In this document: piece by piece, positions 42,252 to 50,307 of the stretch | How the letters are laid out: every line of letters begins with the position of its first letter | Position numbering within the stretch: the stretch's first letter is position 1 | Source: Sporosarcina sp. ACRSM | GTDB lineage: Bacteria; Bacillota; Bacilli; Bacillales_A; Planococcaceae | Reading direction: 5' to 3' | Length of the DNA stretch: 64,000 nucleotides | Assembly (NCBI RefSeq): GCF_022346545.1 | Contig: NZ_JAKRNU010000010.1 | Span: forward strand, 62,001 to 126,000 | Notes under the pieces: generated by a model | What the model was told of the DNA's origin: nothing | Databases searched by the model: none | The model's input: only the letters and a program-made list of their open reading frames with translations | Program-made: the position numbers and the translations under genes

Positions 42252-44594
42252 ATGAAAGCGAATCTTAAAACGAATATTATACATGCACTGCTGTTTTTAA
42301 TGGTATTGGGATTAACGGGCTATTTCACGCTGACGATTTTACAGTTTCCACTTGTCGGTATGAAGGTGAAGCAAGAAGATCAACATTGGATTGTTGCCCA
42401 AATACATGAATCTGGATGGGCTTCGAGTCAACCGATTGAAGAAGGGAACATCGTGGAACTTGTCAATGGTGAGCAAACAGACAAGCATCCGACTGTTAGA
42501 CGGTTTGCCAGGGTTGAGATGGCTGAATCCGTAACAATTATAGATCAAGATTTAAAAAGCCATACTTACCCTATTTCTTATGGGGATATGGCTTCGAAAG
42601 AAATGTTTTATTTACTATTTCCGTTGTTATTCGCTGCTGTAACGATTTCGTTAAGCATATTCCTTTATGTGAAAATGAAGAATGATCGGTCTGCCATCAT
42701 TTTAATTTATTTTTTAGTTTCGTTAGGGCTTAGCTATATAGGGGCTTTCACGTCCGGCAGAGGGGATGTAGTGGGGAGAGTTTTAACGATCATTACGCTG
42801 CCAGGTACCATTATTCTGTTTATGCAATTTCTAAATAGATATTTTTCAAAATACGGTTTAGTGTTTATCAAAACTACTTCATTAGTTCGACTCTATATGG
42901 TCTATTTGTTTTTTTTATTTATCATAGCTGCCAATCAATTTTTCCCAGTGATCAATAAGTATATAAGCGAGTTTAAATTGTTGTTTTTCTCTTCACTCGT
43001 ATTTTATTTTCTTTTTTATCTGATCCGATTTTATATGAAATATAAAAATTCTGAAGGGAAAGCGATTCTAAAAATTCTAGGGGCCACTGTATTTCTGGCT
43101 TTTGGTCCATTTTCTTTTTTCTATGCAGTGCCTACCATTCTTTTTCACAAAGCGTTCTTACCGTCAGAGATCACAATGATTGCCTTAATCATCATACCTA
43201 TTGCAATTGTCTATTTACAAGTCGCAGAAAAGTTGTTTGATATTGAGTTTTTCTTGGACAGGCTTCGTTATTACTCGTTCAATTCTTTACTGTTCACGAT
43301 CTTGATCATTTTACTGTTACGATTTGCAGTGGGTATTCAATTACCGACCAGCATGACGGCAATGGTTTTCATTGTTTTGTTCATCTGTACACTCATATTC
43401 ATCTATGTGAAAGAGTATTTGGATTATAAATTGCGCCATCATTTATTTTCCCAAAAAGGCGATTTTGGTATGGGATTATATACATTTTTCCAAAAAACGA
43501 AGTACGAAACAAAAGTATCCAGTTTGGTGACGAAGCTGGAACAGGAAATCAGAGATGTCTTATTGGTGAAAAAAGTGATCTACGCCGAGGTCTTTCGAGA
43601 AGGAGTCCAGGGAGCTTGGACACTGAAAGAAAAGCATGAATTTCCCGCTTCGTTGGCGCAAGAAATTGCGAAAGTGAATTGGGATCATTATCGTATCGGT
43701 ACGATAATAGAAGTGATGAATGGCTTCCTGCTTGTGATTGGTGGGGACAATCATACTAAAAAAATATTCTTTTTAGGTATGAAAAAACAGAAGACCAACT
43801 TCAATATACAAGAAAGAATCTGGTTGGAAACCTTGGCGCATATTTCAAGTATTCTATTTGAAAACTTGCAATTGATTGAAGATCTCATCGAGGAAATTGA
43901 AAATTACAAGGTGAAAGATAATGACGCAGAAAAACAGCATTATCCTTTCTGGCTATCGAGATTGCTGTTTTCCTTGGCAGAGAAAGAAAGAGCTAATCTT
44001 TCCATTGACTTACATGATTCAGTCCTTCAGGATCAATTGCAGCTGTTAAGAGAAGTGGAAAAAATATCAGGTAAAGTGAACGATCACTCGATAAAACATG
44101 ATTTAGTGGATTTGAAAGAAAGAATGCTTGACAACATCCATTTAATACGTGAAACGTGCAATGAACTCCGACCACCGTTTTTAAATGAATTAGGGATCAT
44201 TCAATCCTTACAAAATTTAGTTGACCAGACAAAGCTTCGGAGTAACTTCATATTAAAATCCGAATTGGATCCATCGATTCGAACATTGGATCCGGAATAT
44301 GAATTGGTCCTTTATCGTGTAGTCCAAGAACTATTGAACAATGCTATGAAACATTCTTTAGCAACCGAAGTTCAGATCGCATTAAGCAATAACGATCACT
44401 CCCTTTCTTTATCCTATTGCGATGATGGCATAGGAATTGATATGTTGAAGTTGAATGACTCTTTTAAAACGATGGGCATATTCGGGATGAAAGAGCGCAT
44501 CAGAAGTATAGGCGGCACCATTGACATCCACTCTGCTCCGGGAGATGGGATGCAAGTTCAGATCCGCATACAAACGGGAGGGGATTCGGCGTGA
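42252..44594 (+). CDS. comP: ComP, membrane histidine kinase sensing ComX
   Basis: A 780-aa sensor. An N-terminal helix (about 10-30) is followed by an extracytoplasmic PDZ-like segment (about 35-105). Seven or more transmembrane helices follow at about 115-395, a linker, and a HisKA_3 dimerisation domain. The phospho-acceptor is H588 in SIDLHDSVLQDQLQ. HATPase parts: N box VVQELLNNAMKHS, G1 CDDGIGID and GIFGMKERIRSIGG. Architecture and length agree with B. subtilis ComP (about 770 aa). Its stop overlaps the comA start (GTGA). Confidence 0.93.
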   Translation: MKANLKTNIIHALLFLMVLGLTGYFTLTILQFPLVGMKVKQEDQHWIVAQIHESGWASSQPIEEGNIVELVNGEQTDKHPTVRRFARVEMAESVTIIDQDLKSHTYPISYGDMASKEMFYLLFPLLFAAVTISLSIFLYVKMKNDRSAIILIYFLVSLGLSYIGAFTSGRGDVVGRVLTIITLPGTIILFMQFLNRYFSKYGLVFIKTTSLVRLYMVYLFFLFIIAANQFFPVINKYISEFKLLFFSSLVFYFLFYLIRFYMKYKNSEGKAILKILGATVFLAFGPFSFFYAVPTILFHKAFLPSEITMIALIIIPIAIVYLQVAEKLFDIEFFLDRLRYYSFNSLLFTILIILLLRFAVGIQLPTSMTAMVFIVLFICTLIFIYVKEYLDYKLRHHLFSQKGDFGMGLYTFFQKTKYETKVSSLVTKLEQEIRDVLLVKKVIYAEVFREGVQGAWTLKEKHEFPASLAQEIAKVNWDHYRIGTIIEVMNGFLLVIGGDNHTKKIFFLGMKKQKTNFNIQERIWLETLAHISSILFENLQLIEDLIEEIENYKVKDNDAEKQHYPFWLSRLLFSLAEKERANLSIDLHDSVLQDQLQLLREVEKISGKVNDHSIKHDLVDLKERMLDNIHLIRETCNELRPPFLNELGIIQSLQNLVDQTKLRSNFILKSELDPSIRTLDPEYELVLYRVVQELLNNAMKHSLATEVQIALSNNDHSLSLSYCDDGIGIDMLKLNDSFKTMGIFGMKERIRSIGGTIDIHSAPGDGMQVQIRIQTGGDSA

Positions 44595-45253
44595 TCCATG
44601 TATTAATTGTGGATGATCATCCGGCTGTCGGCGAAGGCACGCGGGCGATGATCGATCAAGAAGAGGATATGAAGGCAACTGTTCTTTCAGATGCGGAAGA
44701 AGTGTTGGTACATCTTGAAGAAAATGCCTACGACATCTATTTAATTGACTTATATATGCCCAAAATCAATGGCGTAGATTTGACGAAAATGATTTTACAA
44801 GTGGACCCGGATGCAAAGGTTCTCATCTATACGGGCTTTGATTTAGTGTCGCATTATAACTTACTAATTGAGGCGGGCATTTCAGGGTTTATGAGTAAAA
44901 CCGCCACCCAAGAGCAATTGATCACCGGTATCAGATGTGCATTAAGAGAAGAGGTTGTCATTCCGCTCCAATTGCTCAAACAGCTTAGGAGGGTGAATAA
45001 TGGACCTTCAACGGAGGAAGGAGAAGAGAATTTGGGAGGGATCGCACTTTCCAGTCAAGAACAAGAAATCTTAGAGGAAGTGGCCAAAGGGTTAACGAAT
45101 AAAGCCATTGCCTTGAACCTATCAGTTAGTCAACGAACGATTGAGCACCGTTTAACGAAGATTTTCTCGAAACTGGGCGTAAGTTCAAGAACAGAAGCCT
45201 TGCTCAAGGCAAGGGAATATGGATTGTTATCTATGCAGGTGAGGGATACATAA
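44591..45253 (+). CDS. comA: ComA, LuxR/NarL-type response regulator
   Basis: A 220-aa regulator phosphorylated by ComP. Receiver: acidic pair in VDDHPAVGEG near residue 7, phospho-Asp D53 in LIDLYMPKINGVDL, Thr in IYTGFD, Lys in MSKTATQEQ. C-terminal LuxR HTH: LSSQEQEILEEVAKGLTNKAIA...SQRTIEHRLTKIFSKLGVSSRTEAL. Start GTG 44591 overlaps comP. Its half-site palindrome is found three times in this region, including before comQ. Confidence 0.93.
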   Translation: MIHVLIVDDHPAVGEGTRAMIDQEEDMKATVLSDAEEVLVHLEENAYDIYLIDLYMPKINGVDLTKMILQVDPDAKVLIYTGFDLVSHYNLLIEAGISGFMSKTATQEQLITGIRCALREEVVIPLQLLKQLRRVNNGPSTEEGEENLGGIALSSQEQEILEEVAKGLTNKAIALNLSVSQRTIEHRLTKIFSKLGVSSRTEALLKAREYGLLSMQVRDT

Positions 45254-45264
45254 GAACACTTCGG

Positions 45265-45296
45265 AAACACCCGTTCATACATGGAGGGTGTTTTCT
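45265..45296 (+). terminator. Intrinsic terminator of comQXPA
   Basis: AAACACCC/GGGTGTTT with a 13-base loop and a TTTTCT tail. Confidence 0.75.
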
Positions 45297-45330
45297 ACTT
45301 CGTTTATAAAAAAAGGTGGTTTTAGCGAAG

Positions 45331-45843
45331 ATGAGAAAAGTTTATCTATTATTTATTGGTCTCTTCTTAGCTGGTTGCAGTGCGCATCCAGCGGAAGAGA
45401 CCTATCAGGGGAGAGATTTAACAATAGGGGTCATTGGTTCAGTTCCTTCCATTAAAGAAAAGAATGTAGTTTTTGAACAAATAACTCTGGATGAAATGGA
45501 AAAACGGCAGCATCTAGATGCAATTCTGATTATGAAAGAATCGCTCACTGAAGCGGATCAAGAGCAATATGTCGCTGTCTATCGTAATTTGACAATCCCG
45601 GTATTCTTCATGCAATCTACGAAAGCCCATGTTCCCTTTACGAACGACGGGGTGGACTATGCCAGTTTTCCGGATGTGGATGCTTCGAGTTATGCAACGG
45701 GCTTTCTTAGCACAGCAGCTGATGAAGGCTTTAACGAGCGGACATGGAGATATCATTTGAAAGATGATCAAGAGAGTAAATCAAATATCGAAATCGTTTA
45801 TAATCAAATATTTAACACGATTGAATCGGTGAATTCTAAATGA
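45331..45843 (+). CDS. Unknown lipoprotein downstream of comA
   Basis: A 170-aa protein with signal peptide MRKVYLLFIGLFLAGCS (lipobox LAGC). The mature part (TIGVIGSVPSIKEKNVVFEQ, HLDAILIMKESLTEADQEQY, TIPVFFMQSTKAHVPF) has an alternating alpha/beta look. No family recognised. ATG 45331 is preferred; GTG 45316 upstream overlaps the ribosome-site region. It follows the comA terminator by about 35 bases and could be read by partial read-through. Confidence 0.72.
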   Translation: MRKVYLLFIGLFLAGCSAHPAEETYQGRDLTIGVIGSVPSIKEKNVVFEQITLDEMEKRQHLDAILIMKESLTEADQEQYVAVYRNLTIPVFFMQSTKAHVPFTNDGVDYASFPDVDASSYATGFLSTAADEGFNERTWRYHLKDDQESKSNIEIVYNQIFNTIESVNSK

Positions 45844-45866
45844 ATATGTCTAAAGTCCTGTGAATA

Positions 45867-45905
45867 CCGCAAAGGCATTTCGGAAAACCGCAAGAGGGAT
45901 TACGG
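45867..45905 (+). promoter_or_regulatory. Composite ComA-type operator, copy 3
   Basis: CCGCAA-N5-TTTCGG-N4-CCGCAA-N6-TTACGG, nearly identical to the copy at comQ. It lies about 138 bases before the 154-aa gene. TATATA at 46004 is a possible -10. Confidence 0.68.
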
Positions 45906-46043
45906 TGACAGTGGCTAGGATTTGTGTGAAAATTAAGTTGTAAAGGAATCAAGTTTTAAATTGATAATGTTCTCCTGAAAGGGAATTATGGGATGCAAAT
46001 GACATATATAGATTAATGAATTTCGAAAGGAGGAAACGTGGTG

Positions 46044-46508
46044 ATGGAGGGGTATTTTACGGAAGAAATCTCTTTACGTGATCATATCGTGAAAGTGGAC
46101 AGGGAAAAAACGATCGAATTGTATCAAAAACTACCGGGTATCGCCGAGAGTTCCCATTGCGGTTGTATGGATTGTCGGCTTTATGTGAAGCAAATTGGAC
46201 AAGCAAGTGCTAAAGTGTTGGCATTCTTTCATCAGTTTGGCATCGATCCGACAAAAGAAGCGGAAGTTTGGAGAGCCATCTCAAATGAAAATGGTTTTGA
46301 TACATATACAGCCGATTATCATTTTGTCGGAAATATTCAGGGGGTGGATGAATTAGAGTGGATTCAAATAGAAGAAGCCTCTTTTGGACTTGTCAATTAT
46401 ACGCGGGAATTGCCAAGTCCCATGATCCCGAGTGCTTTTTCGAAGCCGATCGTCGAAATGGCTGTCAGAATAACGATGCCTCATAGCATAAAAGGTGCCA
46501 AGTTCTAA
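46044..46508 (+). CDS. Unknown protein with CGCMDC motif, putative quorum-sensing target
   Basis: A 154-aa soluble protein. It has HCGCMDCRLYVKQ near residue 38, a CxCxxC pattern that could bind metal, followed by a helical region (ASAKVLAFFHQFGIDPTKEAEVW) and beta-rich second half. Not recognised. AAAGGAGG lies upstream; GTG 46038, GTG 46041 and ATG 46044 are all in frame, ATG preferred. The ComA-type operator upstream suggests pheromone control. Confidence 0.78.
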   Translation: MEGYFTEEISLRDHIVKVDREKTIELYQKLPGIAESSHCGCMDCRLYVKQIGQASAKVLAFFHQFGIDPTKEAEVWRAISNENGFDTYTADYHFVGNIQGVDELEWIQIEEASFGLVNYTRELPSPMIPSAFSKPIVEMAVRITMPHSIKGAKF

Positions 46509-46535
46509 GCTTTTTTAGAACCGGCACCTTTTTAC
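46493..46535. terminator. Bidirectional terminator
   Basis: GGTGCC-AGTTCTA ... TAGAACC-GGCACC, starting inside the last codons of the preceding gene, with T runs on both strands. Shared with the convergent oxidoreductase gene. Confidence 0.75.
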
Positions 46536-47527
46536 ATTAACTCTCTTGCGATAAGCTCATAGGATCGAATTCGATCTTTCGGCGAGTGGGTGATGGTGTT
46601 GATCATGATTTCATCGGCTTGATAGTTCGTTTGTAACTCGACTAACTGCTGTTTCACTTCATAAGGATTGCCGATGATCATGTTCTGTCTCATGTTGTTG
46701 AACGTAACCTGTTCTTTGTCAGTTAGCTTGTATTGCTTCGCTTCTTCAATGGAAGGAATGCCTTGAAGTCCTTCTCCTTTTTCTTTTTGTAAAGACCAGA
46801 CGAGTTGACTTGTTGCGAGTTCTTCTGCTTGCTCCGTTGTTTCTCCACAAATGGCCGAAACTGTTACGATGACTTGTGGGGTTTGGATGTCTTTTCTCGG
46901 TTGAAAATGATCTCGATAAGTCTGGATGATCGAGGCTCCATCATTGTCGCTCATAAAATGGCCGAACGTATAGGGCATGCCGTTTTCTGCTGCAAGCCGC
47001 GCACTTTTTTCACTCGTACCGAGAAGCCAAGGGACAGGCGGCTGTTCGGGAATGGGTGATGCAGATACTTTCGAATACTCGTGGTCTGCTGGAAAATCAT
47101 CGTCTAGAAAATGGAGTAAATCTTTCACTAACGCAGGTAACGCCCAAACTTTTTGCAAAAAGTTTTCGGACAAAGCGTTCGTCGCTTCAGCTGATCCGCC
47201 TGGCGCTCGTCCGATTCCAATATCGATGCGATTTGGAAATAGCGTTGCCAGCATATTGAATACTTCTGCCACTTTGTAGGGACGATAATGAGGCAATAAA
47301 ACAGCCCCGGAGCCAATCCGAATGCGCTTCGTATTCGCACCAATATAGCTTAACATCACTTCGGGTGCGGAACAGGCAAGTCCGGGTAAATCGTGGTGTT
47401 CGGCAATCCAATACCTTGTGTAACCGAAAGCTTCTCCGGCTTGTGCTAATTGCATCGACTCCAACAATGCGGCACGGGCAGTTTGATGTGAAGAGATCGG
47501 GGCTTGGTCTAATATGCCTAACCTCAT
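46532..47527 (-). CDS. LLM-class flavin-dependent oxidoreductase (bacterial luciferase-like)
   Basis: A 331-aa FMN/F420-fold monooxygenase-like protein of the MsnO8 type. LDQAPISSHQTARAAL N-terminus, RYWIAEHHDLPGLACSAPEVML near 40, IRIGSGAVLLPHYRPYKVAEVFN near 70 and GIGRAPGGS near 107. Substrate unknown. It is 6 bases downstream of a DUF3219 gene and likely cotranscribed. Confidence 0.88.
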   Translation of the reverse strand: MRLGILDQAPISSHQTARAALLESMQLAQAGEAFGYTRYWIAEHHDLPGLACSAPEVMLSYIGANTKRIRIGSGAVLLPHYRPYKVAEVFNMLATLFPNRIDIGIGRAPGGSAEATNALSENFLQKVWALPALVKDLLHFLDDDFPADHEYSKVSASPIPEQPPVPWLLGTSEKSARLAAENGMPYTFGHFMSDNDGASIIQTYRDHFQPRKDIQTPQVIVTVSAICGETTEQAEELATSQLVWSLQKEKGEGLQGIPSIEEAKQYKLTDKEQVTFNNMRQNMIIGNPYEVKQQLVELQTNYQADEIMINTITHSPKDRIRSYELIARELM

Positions 47528-47533
47528 TGCAGT

Positions 47534-47821
47534 TCAGTCCTTTTCTGTTTCTATTAAGGTTAATTTATACTGACCGACTTGCCCCTTTACATACAAATTC
47601 GTAATGGAAGTGGAGTATTCCTGAATGGTGCCTCTAAACGCGATGTTGCGTTCAGGAACCTTCACGTCAAATGTTCCCTTGTAAAGCAGCGTCGTGATGT
47701 CATGGTAATCTTCACTTGTGACGTCAAACTCAACTGAAATTTTATAGTAGCCGTTCACTTTTTCTTCTTCGTAACGATTCAAATGAATGACAGTGTCATT
47801 TAATAGTATTTCGCTTGTCAA
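47534..47821 (-). CDS. DUF3219 protein (YkvR-like)
   Basis: A 95-aa soluble protein: ILLNDTVIHLNRYEEEKVNGYYKI, then EFDVTSEDYHDITTLLYK and a C-terminal beta part. This pattern fits YkvR/DUF3219, small proteins of unknown function. The frame is open upstream (to 47878), but GAGGAGTGA supports TTG 47821. First gene of the unit with the LLM oxidoreductase. Confidence 0.78.
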   Translation of the reverse strand: MTSEILLNDTVIHLNRYEEEKVNGYYKISVEFDVTSEDYHDITTLLYKGTFDVKVPERNIAFRGTIQEYSTSITNLYVKGQVGQYKLTLIETEKD

Positions 47822-47932
47822 CAAAATCACTCCTCTTTCAAATTCTAAGCCCTCACTTGAAAAATAATGATACACCAATCATTTATGAGTTGTAAGTAAT
47901 CACGCTTCTCCGATTTGGATTCTTTACAAACT

Positions 47933-47949
47933 CCTTACAATACATCCAT
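47933..47949 (+). promoter_or_regulatory. Possible PhoP-type half-box pair
   Basis: TTTACA and CTTACA spaced by 5 bases upstream of a small gene. Weak: a full PhoP site has four repeats. Confidence 0.2.
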
Positions 47950-48020
47950 ATCCACTTTATATTGTTACGTTAAGATAAGAATGTGAAAGAAGGATTCAAT
48001 CGAAAAGGGGAGATTGTATA

Positions 48021-48179
48021 TTGACGATGCTCGAACCGAATGTAGAACTGAAAACTTCAACGCAACACACGAATCAATTCCATGACGGCAATAGTATTAT
48101 GCAGAAAATCGCCTGGATGGTCATGAAAAAAGAACGGCCCCCACAAAGCAGCTATTATCCACTTCCCCCAAGGAAGTAA
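48021..48179 (+). CDS. Small protein of unknown function (52 aa)
   Basis: TTG 48021 follows AAGGGGAG by 8 bases. The product begins MTMLEPNVELKTSTQHTNQF and ends in a Pro/Tyr-rich tail (SSYYPLPPRK). The middle (IMQKIAWMVMKK) is amphipathic. A terminator starts four bases after the stop, so the gene has a complete transcription unit. No family recognised. Confidence 0.65.
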   Translation: MTMLEPNVELKTSTQHTNQFHDGNSIMQKIAWMVMKKERPPQSSYYPLPPRK

Positions 48180-48182
48180 TAT

Positions 48183-48206
48183 GAGAACTCCACTTAGGTG
48201 GAGTTT
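48183..48206 (+). terminator. Intrinsic terminator of the 52-aa gene
   Basis: AACTCCAC/GTGGAGTT stem, 4-base loop, TATTTTTATTTT. Confidence 0.8.
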
Positions 48207-48394
48207 ATTTTTATTTTGGGAAGTATTGAAGTGTAGCCCTTGATTGGTTCAAAAATCTTTGCTTGCAATCAAACACCTCACGAATGCAATCAGGCAGGGC
48301 AGGGAGTCAGCCGTTGTTCTTGTATTCGGAAAAAGACGAAACTTCCATGACTATTCAGCCGTAAAGAAGTTAAGAATAAAAAGGGGTTGAGGAC

Positions 48395-48742
48395 ATGGCA
48401 GTACGTGAATTTATCGTTAATGTTTCACCGAAAGAAGCGATGGATGCGATTGAGAATTATGTAGTCAAGGGAAGCATAAGTGGCACACTCGTCGATCAGC
48501 ACGTAAGACGGATCGGCGAACATGAAGTCTATGTTGTCATTTTGGAGAAATATTACATGCGTTCGAGTAATCGGGCTTCGTTGACGGTCACGATTGATAA
48601 TTTTGACGGTAAAACAAAAGTGCATGCCGTTGCAGCGGGCGGTTCGGAAGGCGTTTTCTTTCGCTTTGACTGGGGCGCAGGCAATAACTTTGCGAACAGT
48701 GTAGAGCATGCATTGAGGCCGTATATAATTGGAGGCGAATGA
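48395..48742 (+). CDS. DUF6054-like protein
   Basis: A 115-aa soluble alpha/beta protein: REFIVNVSPKEAMDAIENYV, then GEHEVYVVILEKYYMRSSNRASLTVTIDNFDGKTKVHAVAAGG and a C-terminal helix. The pattern resembles DUF6054; no function known. AAAAGGGG precedes the start. Between it and the small gene upstream (48207-48394) nothing but AT-rich sequence is visible. Confidence 0.7.
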   Translation: MAVREFIVNVSPKEAMDAIENYVVKGSISGTLVDQHVRRIGEHEVYVVILEKYYMRSSNRASLTVTIDNFDGKTKVHAVAAGGSEGVFFRFDWGAGNNFANSVEHALRPYIIGGE

Positions 48743-48877
48743 AGGTTAACTTAGTTCCCAACGCTCTCGCCGAAGAAATTAACGCTCTGCATCAAGTAAG
48801 CAACATCCCCATAAAAATAACCAGCGTTCTACAATAACTAAGCAACACCACCGACACTACATAGCTATAGAATAAGA

Positions 48878-48906
48878 GCCTTTCCTTTAGCAGGAAGGTT
48901 TCTTTT
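48878..48906 (+). terminator. Intrinsic terminator
   Basis: CCTTTCCT/AGGAAGG with a 5-base loop, TTTCTTTT tail, shortly before the UDG gene. Confidence 0.6.
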
Positions 48907-48939
48907 GTTAGAATGAACAAAACTGAAAGGGGTGCTCCG

Positions 48940-49584
48940 ATGTTTCGAATTCCTGAATCGATTGCAGAACTTGGCAAAGAGCGGATAAAGGGTTTTCCAG
49001 TGGAAGGGTTCGTCTACGGGGAAGGGCCACAAAAGCCGGAACTGATGCTAATCGGGGAAGCGCCGGGTGAGTTTGAATTGGTCGATGGCATCCCATTCAT
49101 CGGACGAGCCGGGAAGGAATTGATGAAGTCCCTTGCCACCATCGGGTTGACGCGTGAGGATGTTTATATTACCAGCGCGGTCCGTAGCAGACCGTATCGA
49201 TGGGGGACAAAAAAGGAGCGCGATGGAACGACGACGGAGCGCAAATACAACCGTCCACCGATACAGAAAGAGATTTTAGCGCATGCCCCCGTGCTCGATT
49301 ATGAATTGGCAAATCTTGAGCCAAAACTCATCGTTACGCTCGGTAATGTCGGGTTGCAACGGCTGCTAGGAAAAGAGGCGAAAGTAACGGAGCTCCATGG
49401 GCAATTATTGGAACGTCCCATTCAATATTTGAATGAACTTGAGGATACGACGTTCAACTGGACGCAAGAGACCTATCGGATTGTGCCAACATTTCATCCG
49501 GCATCTGTCTTTTATCGACCGTCCCATCGACCGTCGCTTGATGCGGATTGGTTGGAAATCGGGCGTATTTTGAGGGACGGATGA
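48940..49584 (+). CDS. Uracil-DNA glycosylase family 4/5-like protein lacking Fe-S cysteines
   Basis: A 214-aa UDG-superfamily protein. Motif 1 GEAPGEFELVDGIPFIGRAGKEL near residue 38 and motif 2 VPTFHPASVFYRPSHRP near 185 are those of type 4 enzymes, which remove uracil from DNA. Yet the protein has no cysteine at all: the usual KCRP position reads VRSRP. The 4Fe-4S cluster is therefore absent. ATG 48940 follows GAAAGGGGTG. Confidence 0.85.
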   Translation: MFRIPESIAELGKERIKGFPVEGFVYGEGPQKPELMLIGEAPGEFELVDGIPFIGRAGKELMKSLATIGLTREDVYITSAVRSRPYRWGTKKERDGTTTERKYNRPPIQKEILAHAPVLDYELANLEPKLIVTLGNVGLQRLLGKEAKVTELHGQLLERPIQYLNELEDTTFNWTQETYRIVPTFHPASVFYRPSHRPSLDADWLEIGRILRDG

Positions 49585-49654
49585 ATTCGATTTAGTAGAC
49601 GGTATGATTTCTTCTAAATGAAGAGAGATTAATGAGGAGATTGGAGGTCTGATC

Positions 49655-50248
49655 TTGTATAAACCGATTAATCCATCATTTTTTGAAGCTCCAGTCCTTG
49701 AACTTGCACCGCAACTACTCGGACAGTATATTGTCCACGAACAACCGGAAGGGCGGCTCGTCGCGCGAATTGTGGAGACGGAGGCGTACCGTGGACCGGA
49801 AGATCGCGCTGCGCATAGTTTTGGGAATCGGCGGACGAAGCGGACGGATGTCATGTTCGGCGAAGCGGGGCTTGTCTACACATATCAAATGCACACCCAT
49901 ACGTTAATTAATGTCGTCAGCGGTCCGATTGGTACGCCGCATGCGATTCTAATCCGGGCTGTGGAACCAGTTGAAGGACTAGAACAGATGAAAGAAAATC
50001 GTGGAAGTCAGTTGAAAATGAAAGATTGGACGAATGGTCCTGGGAAATTGACAAAGGCACTGGGGATTACAATGGATTATTACGGCCATCATTGGACGCA
50101 TGAACCGCTCTTCATCGCTGAAGGACCGAAACCGGCGGCAATTGAAGTGGGGCCACGTGTCGGTATCGGCAACACAGGGGAAGCGGTCCATTATCCATGG
50201 CGATTTTATGAAAAAGATAATCCTTTTGTCTCAAAATACCGTCCATAA
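49655..50248 (+). CDS. DNA-3-methyladenine glycosylase (AAG/MPG family)
   Basis: A 197-aa base-excision repair enzyme that removes alkylated purines. Family blocks: IVETEAYRGPEDRAAHSFGNRRTKRTDVMF at about 42-71 (base pocket and catalytic Glu), YTYQMHTHTLINVV near 80, NGPGKLTKALGI near 128, and PRVGIGNTGEAVHYPWRFY at the C-terminus. The start is TTG 49655, six bases after GGAGGT. It sits with the UDG-like gene as a small repair cluster. Confidence 0.93.
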   Translation: MYKPINPSFFEAPVLELAPQLLGQYIVHEQPEGRLVARIVETEAYRGPEDRAAHSFGNRRTKRTDVMFGEAGLVYTYQMHTHTLINVVSGPIGTPHAILIRAVEPVEGLEQMKENRGSQLKMKDWTNGPGKLTKALGITMDYYGHHWTHEPLFIAEGPKPAAIEVGPRVGIGNTGEAVHYPWRFYEKDNPFVSKYRP

Positions 50249-50307
50249 GTTTAGTCGGTAATAGCAGTGGAATAGTAAGAGTGGACAAACTAAAAGGAGT
50301 GTTTGTA

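Noticed and set aside
45316-45330. GTG 45316 as start of the lipoprotein after comA
   Set aside because: It overlaps the only ribosome-site-like bases and would put extra residues before a normal lipoprotein signal peptide.
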